From positions 16,758,001-16,822,000 of the forward strand of contig OX327712.1 in assembly GCA_946807835.1 (NCBI GenBank): 64,000 nucleotides of DNA. Direction: 5' to 3'. Shown one piece after another: positions 45,034 through 56,862 of this stretch. The position numbers and the translations under genes are program-made. Below the pieces are notes generated by a model, which searched no databases, was not told the DNA's origin, and saw only the letters and a program-made list of their open reading frames with translations. The stretch's first letter is position 1. Every line of letters starts with the position of its first letter. Source of the DNA: Ailanthus altissimus (Eukaryota > Streptophyta > Magnoliopsida > Sapindales > Simaroubaceae).

Positions 45034-45849
45034 CCCGAGTAAATTTCAATGGGATATACTTTCTGCTGTATAGTTTAAAAGAGTTTAAACTATCGTCTTT
45101 TCGTTTGAGAGATTATCGAGATTATGTAAAGTAGTGGGAGGGCGTTTTAAATCAAAAATGTATAATTAGTATATCCATGATTTAAAACGTTCCATTAGCG
45201 ATTTAATGATCATTCCACTTACATCTCCTGTTATTTTGACCTGTCAAGAATAATGGCCATTACGAACCAGATGGTGTGCATAATTGATGTAGTCCAACTC
45301 TAGGGTACTAGAGATTACTCTGACCGGTGGATGAATCTCAGAAGTAACTTATAATATATCTAGTAAGACCAGATGTGTGAGGAGAAGAAGATGAGCCAGA
45401 AATCTAGTATCAATCCTCAGAGGCAATATTTATCTAAAGATCAACAAGAGAGCGTGTAGATAGAAAGTGTTTCCACTACAGTAAGGTTGGGTATTAAAAA
45501 TCCCTCTATCTTTCAAGCCTTATCATTGTCAGGAAGATTCCCACAGATTTGTGTTTGACAAACATAGACATTTTTAGGGCATATAATGCCAGTTCAAACT
45601 GGGTATGAGATACCACATGTCTCTCTTAAATATGCAATAAGTTGTAGGGATTGAGAAGACTATAATGTAACAGCTTGAAGAAGTAAAGTTATGAGTAGAA
45701 AATGGTGATTTCTTATAGGTCCAAGTTGTTAGGCAGTTTAATTTACTTCTTATATGCAATACAATAGTTGTACCATATAATAAATATAATGTTTTATTAA
45801 CTGGATGTCAGTTAATAAATAGACATTATATATAATTAGAAATGTCTGA

Positions 45850-48135
45850 AGATCGGAATCTTTAAATGATACGGAGCTATGGTATTTAAATTTAAGTCAT
45901 ATAGGCGTGAGACACTTATCTGTTTAGTTAAGGATGGTTGGATTCCTTATCTGACCATAAAGACTTAACCAATTTATGAATAATGTATTCACGGAGATGA
46001 CTAAACATACCAGAATGTACATCATATTCCTTCGATTAGGTTGAGGTAGTGAGTACATCAACAGCAAAGTTTTCTGTTTGTTTAAGGAAGAATGAGATTC
46101 TCACTCATTATAGTCTTCTGCGTTATCCACAACATAATGATGTTTTGGAAAAGAGGAATAAGATTTTATTAGATATTGTTTGATTGATAATGAATGTTGC
46201 CGATCTATATCTGTGAGAATATGTTCCAAATATAGCTACTTATTTAGTGATTTCCATTAAAAGTTGTTCCTTCCATTCCGTATGTGATATAGAAAGGAAG
46301 GAAACCGTATCTTAAATTAGTTAAAACTTGGGGTTGTCCTGCTTACGTAAGAGTTACGTAGCAGGGTATCTTATTTTGTAAGAGTCAATTAGTAGGATAA
46401 ACAGCACCCAAGAGGTATAAGTATAGGTTCATTATGTATCCTAAAATTCAATAGGATACTAGTTCTATAATTCAAAGATATGAAGTGTGTTTGTTTCTCG
46501 GTATACCATTATTCTAGAGAAATAGTTTCTCATGGATTGTAGGAATCATAGAAAGATTGAACTTGATGAAGTTAATCTACAAATCAATGAACCAAGGATG
46601 GAAACTCAGACTTAATTAAGTAGTGACTTTTTAGCACACCTCTAAATGGGTCAGAAAGAATGTCTAAGTCACCTAATACGTATGGTTGATGCCTGAAGGT
46701 AAACTTGGGGTTTTCTTGATAGAATAAAATAATTCTTGACCTATAAGGAGTCAATGTTAGAAATTGATTCAGAAAATAGCAAGAAGCCATGGAAACAAAA
46801 TTGACTATATGCATCAGAATCAAGTATGAGACTTGGTTAAGCTACCTATGAAAATTGTTCTCATTGGTTGTAAAGGTTTTTACAAAGAGGTAGTGGGAGC
46901 CGGAAGGAAGGTAGAGACCTTCTAGGCCCTATATTAGTTCTAGAAAAGTAATCCTCAGTGATCTGGGATCAAGTTAGAAGAAACATTTGGACCAGTATTG
47001 ATGTTAAAGTCAATTAGTATTTTATTGACTCTTGCAACATATTATGACTTTAAAAGTTTGGCAGATGGATGTAAGGAAGGTGTTCCAGAATAAATATCTC
47101 AAGTAAGAGATATTCATAGATAGCCTGAAGATTTTACGTCCAGACAGATTTCTAGTTTAGTGTGCATGAAAGGTTAGTAGAAGCACGATAGTCTTCTTGA
47201 CACTCTTTGTTGATGATATACTAGTTATTGGGAATGATGTCAGTATGTTATAATTAGTCAGAAGTAACTTATAAGAATTTTTCCATAAAGGATTTGTGAG
47301 AGGCTTCTTTTATACTAGGTATAAAGCTTTATAGAGATAGAGCTTGGAAGCTGATAGGATTCTCCCAAATTATTTCACATCAATAGCGTCTAAAAGGGTA
47401 CAATTTGTTAACTATGAGATAGTTAACGTATCTTTCAGACCTGGTATTCATCTTTCGAGGAGAATGTCTCTTCAGTTAGAAGATGAGAGAGTTAGAATGT
47501 CTAACACACCAGATACATAAGTTTCTCAGAGTTTGATGTATATTATGATGTGTTTGAGACCTGAGATCAGTTTGGCTGTAAGAGTTACGAGCCAAGTTTA
47601 GTCTGATTTAGATGACCACCATTTGATGGTAGTCAAACATATCCTGAGGTACTTTGAGGGTACAAAGGATAAGTTTCTTAAACATGGAGATAGTAACTTA
47701 CAAATGAGAAAATGTACGGAGCTAGACTTCAAGTTTAACCTAGATAATAAAGAGTCTATATCTGGATATGTGCTCATTCTCATTAGTACTAAGTGAGTTA
47801 GAATAACACCAAACTGGAATTCACTGCTAATTTATATTGGCGAAGCAAAAGTGACAGTTAGTTCCAAGACAGATGGATCCTATCCCATAAGTTTGTGATA
47901 AAACTAGGCCATTGAACAAGCCAACGTGCTAAAAGGACACTAGTACTTTAATTATGTTGAGAGAGGTCTCACATGGCTAGAGGAATCTTGGCTGACGGAG
48001 ATGAGATTATTTGTAGAAGTATTCTATAAGTAATTTAGCAAATCCACTTTCTAAGGCCATGACTCTTAAAGTCTTTATGAAACACATAGAGTCAATATGT
48101 ATGAGATGCCATCAGAAATGACACTAAAGCAAATG
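45850..48135 (+). pseudogene. Copia pol remnant (integrase, RT, RNase H) of 42021-50231
   Basis: Pre-integrase ELWYLNLSHIGVRHLSV near 45880-45930; integrase core HYSLLRYPQHNDVLEKRNKI near 46105-46165 and its C-terminal SKIELDEV-like part near 46560. RT: IGCKGFYKEVVGAGRKVETF (about 46865-46925), LEETFGPVLMLKSISILLTL (46975-47035), MDVRK-like segment, then FVDDILVIGNDVSML (47207-47250). RNase H: QSDLDDHHLMVVKHIL-like segment (47605-47650), LDFKFNLDNKESISGYVL (47725-47780) and the tail at about 48040-48110. Stops and indels occur every 50-150 bases, and the gag upstream is hardly recognisable. Confidence 0.75.
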
Positions 48136-48141
48136 AGAGAT

Positions 48142-50231
48142 TGTTGGGGTTAATGCTTACGTGTCATCTCTGAATGTACATATACTTGTGTATTTATACG
48201 AGTATAAATTCCCATTAAATTGTTAATACCTATATATATGATATTATGCATGTAACGTTACAGACATTGTAGATCTGAAAGAGTTCGGATCAGATCTAAA
48301 GGCGTTTAGATAAGGGCTCATAGTCAGCCATGCTGAGAGATATAAATGCTAAATGTTAGCACATCTAAGTATTAGCTGGTTATAATATTCAGCAGATCTA
48401 AGAGTTGAAACCTTGCCTATAATGGGACATGGACCTGAGAATATATTAGTAACTGCATAGGTTCAAGAGTTACAATCGAGTGCCAGAAAATGCTAGTTGC
48501 GCAAGTATGTTCTCGAATAATTATCCTTGATCTATTACTGATGCGGGTCTGCCGGTGGATACCTTTATATATAGATCAGTATATGTCATACCTATAGGGT
48601 ATAGATGGTCATTCCTAGCTGACCGTGAGCTTAGAGCTTGTATTGATACATGGGTCTCCAGTTAAGACTGGGTATGGCACAGACTCATGAAGGCCTTCGA
48701 TAGACACCTTATGTAAGCCATCAATGGAGGGTCCTCTCGAGTTGAGTAGTATACATGGTCCTTTGACCTGAGTACCACAGTGGGCTTGTAAGTGATCCAC
48801 CATACTTTAGATCCACGCATGTTACAGACCTTTCATGGTGTGACCGCTGGGTGACGTTGGGTATGGTCTGATGCTTATGAAGTTCGGTGCGTACAGATAT
48901 AGGATCCGTTAGCTCGTATATGGAGTTAGATATCTAGATGCTTCGAGACTGTATCTGAAAAAGTCTTGTGGTCACAAGCAATCATCCCGGGAAATAGTTC
49001 TACCAAAGGTGGAACAATATGGCAAAAAAGTTTGTGCATATTGTTCAGTGAGATACAAGTCTGGAGATAAGACATAAATGAGCATTAGGGGATTTGGCGG
49101 TGATAATCTATATTCCCGCACGTCCAAGATATCATGATGAAATGACTATACGTATGCATTGTAACCTCAACTTGTATGGATCAACACGCTGATTTGTATA
49201 TCCATGACTTGTGCGTAGGGCATTGCTCACGAACTCATGGAATAATTCAATTTGACAAATAGGGTGTAGGACCTAGGGAGTCCTGCGATATGGAGTGTAC
49301 TCATTGTGCACTGGGGCAGCGTGCCAAATTAAATTGTTTGATCCAGCAATATTCAGCACTACCACGGGAATGCGTGTATATATGTATTTAAGTGTTAAAT
49401 GCAACAATTAGTTAATAATTATTATTTACTAATTGTATTATGACACATAGCGTATTATGGACCCTCGGTTGATTTACCCTAGTGTGAGATTTGGTGAGAC
49501 CCACTAAAGGGTAGACCTGGTAACTATTTATGAGAGGTAAAATGGTCATTTCATTCTTTGATTATTTAATGGTTAAATATTTAAAATATCTCTTTTATTT
49601 TATTATATAATATATTAATATATTATATTTTATTATAAGATATTATATATATATATATATATATATATAAAGAGAGAAAGAAGTGAAATTGAATAAATGT
49701 TAGGTGTTGGGCCAAAATTGGTCGAGAGAGAAATGGAGAAATGGAAAAAGAAGAAGAGAAAAGAAAGAAAGAAGAAAAAGAGAAGAAAAAACAAAAGAAG
49801 GAAAAAATGAAATTGTTTTATTTTTCTTTATGTTTCTAATTGAAGCAATGGTGGATTGCTTTAAATTCTTCATTTTTTATCCTTTTAAAAAAAAGCATAA
49901 AAATACACACCGACTATTTTGGGGTTTAAGAGTTAAACCCGGTGCTGCATATAAGGTTGCTGTTCTAGCTCACCAAGCCCATCGTGTTGGTGACTAGAAT
50001 TGCTCGAGAGTTGGTCTCTATGCGGACTCCGAGAATATATGTGTATAACTTTACACGTTAAGGTGAGTTCTCTATCCTATAATTATATTAATGTAATTAA
50101 TATATTGTATTTATTGTGTTTATTGCAAGTTTCACGCTTCTGCTAGACTTAAATATGTATGTGATGCCTATTTAGGCAATAGACACACTTGCACATACAT
50201 ACACCCACGTGACTTAGATCCTCTGCCAACA
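48142..50231 (+). repeat. 3' LTR, 2090 bp
   Basis: TGTTGGGGTT...CCAACA, aligned with 42021-44138 throughout. A (TA)n tract is at about 49646-49668. A purine stretch (AAATGAGAGA) precedes it. Confidence 0.9.
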
Positions 50232-50236
50232 AGACC

Positions 50237-50300
50237 ATCACAATTGAATAACAAAAGTTATGCACAACTTCAATTAGATTTCTCTCTTTGAGGCTTTTGA
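50237..50300 (+). pseudogene. RNase H tail of the split older copia
   Basis: Continues the frame interrupted at 42020: ITIE-QKLCTTSISF corresponds to the C-terminal K-L-x-L-C-x-x-S block of copia RNase H. This confirms the nested insertion. Confidence 0.7.
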
Positions 50301-50304
50301 GGGG

Positions 50305-50884
50305 GTTTTTTTTTTATTGTAGAAGAGATAATTTACTATAAATCTGTCTGTAGTTAATCTAAGTACAAAGTATTTTACATTGCAAATATTAATACTATTA
50401 TTTAAAAAATATGTCCACACACCTTACCTCTTGCTGTAATCTAAACAACACAAGACTTATTATATTCAACAAATATTAATTATGAATCAAGAAAAAAAAA
50501 GAGGCCAAAAGATTGTAGTGGTTCAATCGTAAATAAAATAACCTACATTTACTAGGAGCTCTTTTAAGAGGAACCCTTTGAATAAATGAAATTAGTTACG
50601 ACTCAGAATTACATAGCAATTCTTTGTCTCTCACTCTCAGCAAGATACACAAAGATTATAAGCAAAAAGATGAAGAAAACCCATTGGCACTTTAAACCCT
50701 AATCCCTAATTCGATCTTTCTAAAGTTAAATAAAACAATAAAAAAAATGTTATGATGCTAAAATAACCCAAGAGAGTAAGGCCTAAAATACCTAACTGCC
50801 TCTGATACTTAAAATTAATTACTTCAAAAAATAACTTTCCACAATTGCCATCTTGGTTCAGAAAAATAATTCTTTAGTGCAAAT
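50305..50884. other. Degraded repeat DNA, probably copia LTR
   Basis: No gene. Phrases near 50510-50570 (GTGGTTCAATCG, ACCTACATTTACTAGGAGC) resemble the U5 block of the other copia LTRs here in minus orientation, consistent with the 3' LTR of the minus-strand remnant to the right. Ends could not be placed. Confidence 0.35.
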
Positions 50885-52463
50885 AGATCTCTTGAGATCT
50901 CAACTCCTTGATGAAATGCTAATAAAGCTTTATCAATATGAAGCAGATATAAACAATCTTTGAACTTGCTTATTGTTAAGACTTTAATGCACATATTTGT
51001 TAGATAATGATATGTTTATACCTTCTTCAACTGAACCATGCCTTGAGCTATTAAATTATGATGAAATGTGTTTTATATCACATGCTTTTTTCTTTTATGG
51101 TAAACTGTACTCTTGCATAAATGATTTCCACTTTACTTTTTTTAAAGAAAAAATAGCTCAACCTTTTAATACACTTAAATATTTTAATAAGCCTTATAAA
51201 CACATTGCCTTTTTGATTGCTTCTACCACAATTATATGTTCAACTTACATTGCCTATTTGATTGTGTTGGGAGAGGGAACACTCTTCTTCATGTCGAGGT
51301 TATGTTAAAGCGAAGAACCCAAGATTCAACCTAGAATCCTAACCTCTTTGCACAGCAAAATAACCTGTTAATCAAGCAAAAGTAACAAGAATCCAAAGCA
51401 AAATATAAAAGAGCACAACACAATCTTACATGGTTTAGTCAATTACTTACGTCTACGGTGGATCCAAGGATCCTAACCTCTCTTATTAACTCCTTAGAGA
51501 TTTTACAAGAAAAATCTAATTGAAGAACCCACAAAAGACCTAATGTTTAGTGAACCCTTGCTCTATCACGAGCAATAATCACCCAAACAACAGTTTTACC
51601 CTAGCGCAGACAATCATTTAGTGTCTATCTAGTTCTTCCTCTCTCTTAGAGTCTCTCTTAATGTTTAATCTCAACTAAAGGGTTTACAAGTGTTTATATA
51701 TGGTGTATTTCGTGCCTACTAACCTTATTCCTTGTTGGAGTAAGAGTCCATTTGTTTTGAAAGTCCAAAACTTTCTAAAACTTGAAATCTCAAACTAAAA
51801 CGGACATCGTGACACGTCTGGGTGCCACGGGGCTAGCTAAAATCGCGCCCAATGCCGCGGTGCTAGGGTACTGTCCTGGGCACTGAGGTGCTCAACCCTA
51901 GTAGCGCCTATCCCACATTTTCTTTATTTCATTCGCGTCTTCGAGTCCCATTTTACTTCCCCTTTTGTGTCCCACACGTCCTAGAATTCTCTATATATGT
52001 CTTACACATTCTAAATTTTTTGTGACTCTCCACTTTTGTATTCATCTCAATTTTTGTCCAACCAAAATTCTTGAATCACCAATTTTCCAACAGATTGCTT
52101 CTACCATAAATATATATTCAACTTCAGTGCTCGATAAAGCTACTACTGAAGTTGTGACTTTCAGCTTACATAACTACTATAAAAAGTGATTTTTTTTTTA
52201 TTATGTAATTTGACTTTCTTTTATCCTTATACATGTAAAATTAGAATCTTATTCTTCTTTAAAGATGCACTTATATGATATAGATTTTTAATTTTTGGGT
52301 TTAGGCTAAACGATCCAAGTATTGTTTTCTTTAAGTGATATGATTTCATCATCCATTGTAATCTTCCATTGGTTTGCATATTTATTGTTCATTGCTTCCT
52401 TAAAGGTGGTAGTTTTGACTTTTGAATTTCTTTTGTTGAAAACAAAACATGGACAATTAGATC
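50885..52463 (-). pseudogene. Minus-strand copia remnant (RT start and RNase H), split
   Basis: Read leftward: FKEAMNNKYANQWKITMDDE, ISLKENNTWIV (RT entry, complement of about 52410-52310) and YKCIFKEE; then a deletion takes the frame to RNase H (KVTTSVVALSSTEVEYIFMV, complement of about 52165-52100). The solo LTR 51265-52092 interrupts here. Beyond it RNase H continues with EAIKKAM and a degraded KHIDIKYHF/ADMLTK tail to about 50945. A segment of about 45 bp (GATTGCTTCTACCA...) occurs on both sides of the solo LTR, at 51213 and 52093, reflecting an older small duplication. Confidence 0.7.
51265..52092 (-). mobile_element. Solo LTR of the gag-only copia family, TSD GATTG
   Basis: 828 bp, TGTTGGGAGA...TTCCAACA, with a perfect GATTG duplication (51260-51264, 52093-52097). 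On minus it begins TGTTGGAAAATTGGTGATTC and continues with GAATAC-AAAG and AGAGTCAC-like blocks that match the start of the LTR at 15692 (TGTTGGAAATAATGATTCAA, GAATACCAAAGGAAGAGTCA). It shares the U5 block near 51420-51490 with 4970 and 7310, and the GC-rich centre. Confidence 0.85.
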
Positions 52464-52468
52464 AAATA

Positions 52469-55301
52469 TGAAACGACCTACCCCGATCCTATCTTGGTGT
52501 TAAGGTGAAAATGCGACCTTGAACCGTTAGCTATATGTTTGATTCACTAAAACTTACTAGGTAAAGGCAATGAAAAAAAAAATTATACTTTTACATGACC
52601 TCACTAGATGTCTCATAAATGTACTAACACATGTGGATACATGTCACAAATGTCACGTGGTTAAACGAGACTCTATGAATTCTGCAATACCTAGGAAGAG
52701 AATTTTTTTAAGAAAATGCGATGAGCCTAACCACTCAAGTGAGTGGTAAAAAAAAATACATATATACATATATATATTTTTATTGATATAACTAAACATT
52801 TATAAAAAAAACGCATCTCGTAAAATAAAAATTGTCATGCGATAAACAAACATTCACATATATGAAATTATTGCTATACATTTTCTTAACTGAGCATGGT
52901 AAACCATATAAAGAATATGAAACTATCACATATTATATTTATACAAAAAATTACACTAAACTCGTACTCAGAGGAGAAATCTCGTCGTACCTGGAATACT
53001 CTTTAGGTAGAGCATTGGACTTACTTTTTTCTGTCTCATCTTATATACTCATTTTATGCATGTGTAGAGCAAATTAATATCCTCATCTTATGCATGTACA
53101 GAGCAAATTAATATCCTCGTCTTACGTATGCGCAGAGCAAACTAGCTCTCAAAGACTAAAGCGCCCATACACAAGGCCCAAAGCCTCTTTGTGTGTACAG
53201 ACGGACCGCAAAAACCTAAATCTTATATCTCCATCTAAAAAGGGAAGGGTCCAGTCTAGTGGTTTCAAAATTATTTCTTTTATACAATACATAAATTTAT
53301 AGCGTTGTTTGTTTTTATATCATGTCTTATACTCTTTAAATTATAAGGTACTTAAAACTTATTACTGATGCATGAAAATTACTATTTTAAATATAATATT
53401 TTCTTAACTAATTACATATTTATTCATATACTTCAATTTATCTTATTTTCATAAGATAAATATAAAGAAATAGAACATGTTTAAATTCAATTATATAAAA
53501 AAATTTAAATATGTATTATCTTATACTTTATACTATATAGTATTTTAAACACATAAATCATTTAAGCATATTTCTACTACTATATACTATCATGGGTCAT
53601 AAATATTCTAATTAAAATATCTCTACATTTAACATAATTATAAAATAATTTATAATAAATTCCAAACAAAATCTATGTACATACATTGCACTGATCATAA
53701 TAATGTTTCAATTAACATAATCATAAATATGCCATAACATATAGTTAATCACACATCTATTTATTTAGATCAAATTATGAAATAAAATAAGAATAATACT
53801 TGTGAAATTAAAGTATGAAACTATTATACTAAAAACATAACATGTATATTTATATAGTATTCACTCACCATTCACACTGTTAATTCTTATTTTCTTTAAC
53901 TGTATGTATACATACACGCTCACTAATTTCATAAACTCTTTCTTAATTATTAATCACATATAAATACTCATAAATTTCATTTCATGACAACAAATAAAAT
54001 AGACACACAACAACAAACTAATTTTATTAGATATTCATCATAATTATTATTAAGTCTCTTATATCCTAAATTTAATATTTTTATTTAGAACTTTATTCCC
54101 ACAAATTACAATTATCCGTAAGCCAAAACTATTATACATAATTGTAGAGAGAAAACCTTCAATAAAATTTCATACATACATATTAGTTCCATGGTCAATA
54201 CAAATAATATACATACATACATGCACATACAATCATCCATACATGCATATCAATTTCATGGCAAATAAAAATAATATACATACATACACATATATCAATT
54301 CTATAGCTAATCAAATATAATATACATATATACATACCCATCAAATCCATGGCTAATACTACATACACAAATACATATATTCATATTTACTACATACATA
54401 CATGCATACATACATTCATATATATATATATATATATCAATTCTATTTCTAATAAAATATGATATACATATATATACTACACAGAGATATACATTTGTAT
54501 ATAATATCAATTCAATGACTAATAAAAATATAATATACATATATACATATATAGAGATATGCATACATACATATATACATACATATCTATTTCATGACTT
54601 ACATACATACACATCATGAAAATAAATATAGTATACATACATATATACATACATACATATTTCTCATATTAATCAAATATAAAATTAAAAATAAATATAT
54701 TAAATAAATTTAAAATAAAAGAAAGCACTCACCAAAATGTAGAACGAAGCACACTTAAATTTTGTTTTCCATTTTTCTCTATTTTCTTCTTTCTCCGTTT
54801 CTCTTTTTTTTTTCTTCTCTTCCCCTTTGTTTCTTCTTCTTCTTCATCGTCTCTTTCTTTTCTTTTCTCTCTTTTCTTCTTTTTTTCTTCTCTCTCTTCT
54901 TTTCTTTCTTTTTCTTCCCTTTTTTTTCTTCTTCTTATACTCGGTTTCTCTGTCTCTCTCCTTCTTCTCTTCTTTCTCTCATCTCTAAAATGTCAGCTTA
55001 AACAAAAACAAATAAACTTAAAATATCTTAAAAGTCCGACGTGTCAAATTCTACACCATATGCATTTTTTTACTTACTCTTTTTTTTTTCTTTCCTCCAC
55101 ACTGGAACCCACAATTAATTCTTTTAATCTTTAGACCTTTGCACATGCAAGCCACACACACAAATTTCAACTTCATTTAATTATTTTTAAAAGGTAGATC
55201 CAACAACTTAAAATAAAATACTATATATAAATATTTATAATAATAATACTATAGACCTACATGTTTAATAATTATAAAAAATATTTTAAAAAGGTGTTAT
55301 A
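52469..55301 (-). mobile_element. Solo LTR, gypsy type (Tekay-like), TSD AAATA
   Basis: 2833 bp, TGAAACGACCTACCCC at the left and AAAAGGTGTTATA at the right. This is the inverted arrangement expected of a chromovirus LTR whose ends read TGTAACACC...GGTGTTACA, with decayed bases. Perfect 5-bp duplication AAATA (52464-52468, 55302-55306). TATA-like DNA near 55215-55235 and a long pyrimidine tract at 54770-54985 (purine on minus) set the minus orientation. Long open frames at 54307-54564 and 54762-55001 are low-complexity artefacts. Confidence 0.75.
54165..54665. repeat. Degenerate (CATA)n/(TA)n microsatellite block
   Basis: About 500 bp dense in ATACATACATAC and TATATA units with interspersed ATCAATTCTATGGCTAATCA-like phrases, so it is a compound minisatellite. 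It lies inside the gypsy-type solo LTR. Confidence 0.8.
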
Positions 55302-55306
55302 AAATA

Positions 55307-56315
55307 TGCATAGTTGGATGAGGTCTTACCTACCTCTTAGCCCTATCCCTTATTTACCGATAGTTACTAAGAGAATAAACTTTTGCATGAGTTGAAGTTT
55401 TTGTCAACTGTTGATCAGTGCTCAGTTCAGGATTTGCTTAAGGCAATGCAGGTAGATTGTTGCCTTCTTAAATTAAATAAAGAGGCTCGAAATGAATACT
55501 ATTATTTCTAGAATTTTTATTTTGTTTCCTCTCAAACTTTGATTTACCTGCCTTTTCATTTTTCTTACTCAAGCAAGGCAAGCTAGGGTCATTGAATACA
55601 ATCTATACTTGTAATAACTAATTAATCTTTCAGTGTCATAGCCAACTAAAAAGTTGGCCACTGCATCAAAGTTACCGTTGATTGCACGGCAATTCCGAAT
55701 TAATCATTATTGTTATACAGAAGATAATACAAATAATGTGGGATCGTATGATAGCTAGCCACACCGTCTTCTAGTTTAGATAGTGATCGAGTTAGTGGAG
55801 TCTTCAGTCAAGCACCACAAGACAAACCAAATTAAGCCGTAGAAAAGCAGTAAGTTAAATAATGAATGAGTGATGGAAAACGAAATCCATGCTGATCCAA
55901 AAGCTGTAGTTTGAAATCGTTGTAGGGAACAAATTGAAGTTTTTACATTGCCTACATAAATTTAATTTATAAAAGCTGATTTATCTTTCGATATGCAGAT
56001 AATCGACAAGCATGGAGAAAATTAAGGACGGGGAAAATATTATTGTGACGAATAAATAGTCTACACAAGATACAGTGGAGAATATTTAGTCTTCTAGCAA
56101 GTCTAAGGCTGCATGTTCGGATTAGAAACAAGTGCAAACATGTGCATTGAACATAATCACATATATAGTATTTTAGTTAATTCGTAATTTCAGTTCGATC
56201 ACGCCGTGCTACAGAATTATGTCATAGGCAGCTCGTTAAATATATAATAATAAGGTTTACTTGTATACCAAACTGACTTTAATTAACAAGTTACCAAAGA
56301 TTGCGGGATCATTCA
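55307..56315. other. Flank of a second protease copy; no gene seen
   Basis: No coding region supported. The part 55695-55800 shares a block with 20390-20500: AGATA-TACAAAT, GGG-TCGTATG--AG and GTCTTCT-GT in the same order and spacing, suggesting duplicated 3' flanks of two protease genes. Confidence 0.4.
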
Positions 56316-56465
56316 AACCTTTGAAAAGGACATATTAAAGTTCTTGCATACACCTCATAGAAACGCTCGAAGTACTTAACTTCATATTGGAAGTATCAGT
56401 TTCACATCTGCTACACTGAAATGTACCGTGATTTCTTAAATTGAGTGGCCGAATTAAAATTGTAA
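56316..56465 (-). pseudogene. Aspartic protease fragment (CDR1-like C-lobe)
   Basis: The complement of about 56440-56390 reads EITVHFSVADVKLILPI, matching DITVHFIGADVKLGPLNTF of the gene piece at 20579-20985. At DNA level the two share TTTCACATCTGC, ATGAAATG/CTGAAATG and the nearby TGTGATAT-like stretch. Only this short C-lobe part is recognisable; a frameshift precedes a possible VCKNFNMSF tail. The rest of the gene is not found to the right. Confidence 0.65.
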
Positions 56466-56862
56466 CAATGCTCAGAAACCTGATCAAAGGCTGAAATGGA
56501 TTATTCAACAATCAGCCGATCTAGATTTACAAATTATTATAGATTCTTATTTGGTAAAATGGAAAAGAACGGGAAGATTGAAAAATTAGAAGAAGAAGGA
56601 ATTTTTTAGTTAGATGCATAAAATTAGTTAAGCATTTTCTTCGAACAAATATAGAACCAGAGTGAATGGTTTTATATCTATTACCTGTTCTTCCTCCTAA
56701 GTTGAGACCGATCATTCAAATAGATAAAGGTAAACTAATGAGTTATGTAATTTTAAGTTAAGTCTTATGGTAAATAGATCACTTGCTCTATTGTAGGAAT
56801 AACTTTTTGTTGATATTGATATTTTTTAAAATGGTATGAATAAAAGTAAAAGCGTACTGCTA

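Larger units (their letters stand above)
42021..50231 (+). mobile_element. Copia element with 2.1-kb LTRs, TSD AGACC
   Basis: An 8211-bp element: LTRs 42021-44138 and 48142-50231, PBS 44141-44153 (TAGTATCAGAGCC), perfect duplication AGACC (42016-42020, 50232-50236). The interior is 4.0 kb: about 1.4 kb of leader and degraded gag with repeats, then pre-integrase, integrase, RT and RNase H traces on plus in copia order. Frames are heavily broken. It sits inside the RNase H tail of an older copia remnant. The LTR family also includes the solo LTR at 1906-4595. Confidence 0.9.

Noticed and set aside
54307..55001. Tyr/Ile-rich and Phe/Ser-rich open frames
   Set aside because: Direct products of the CATA/TA microsatellite and the pyrimidine tract; low complexity explains them fully.
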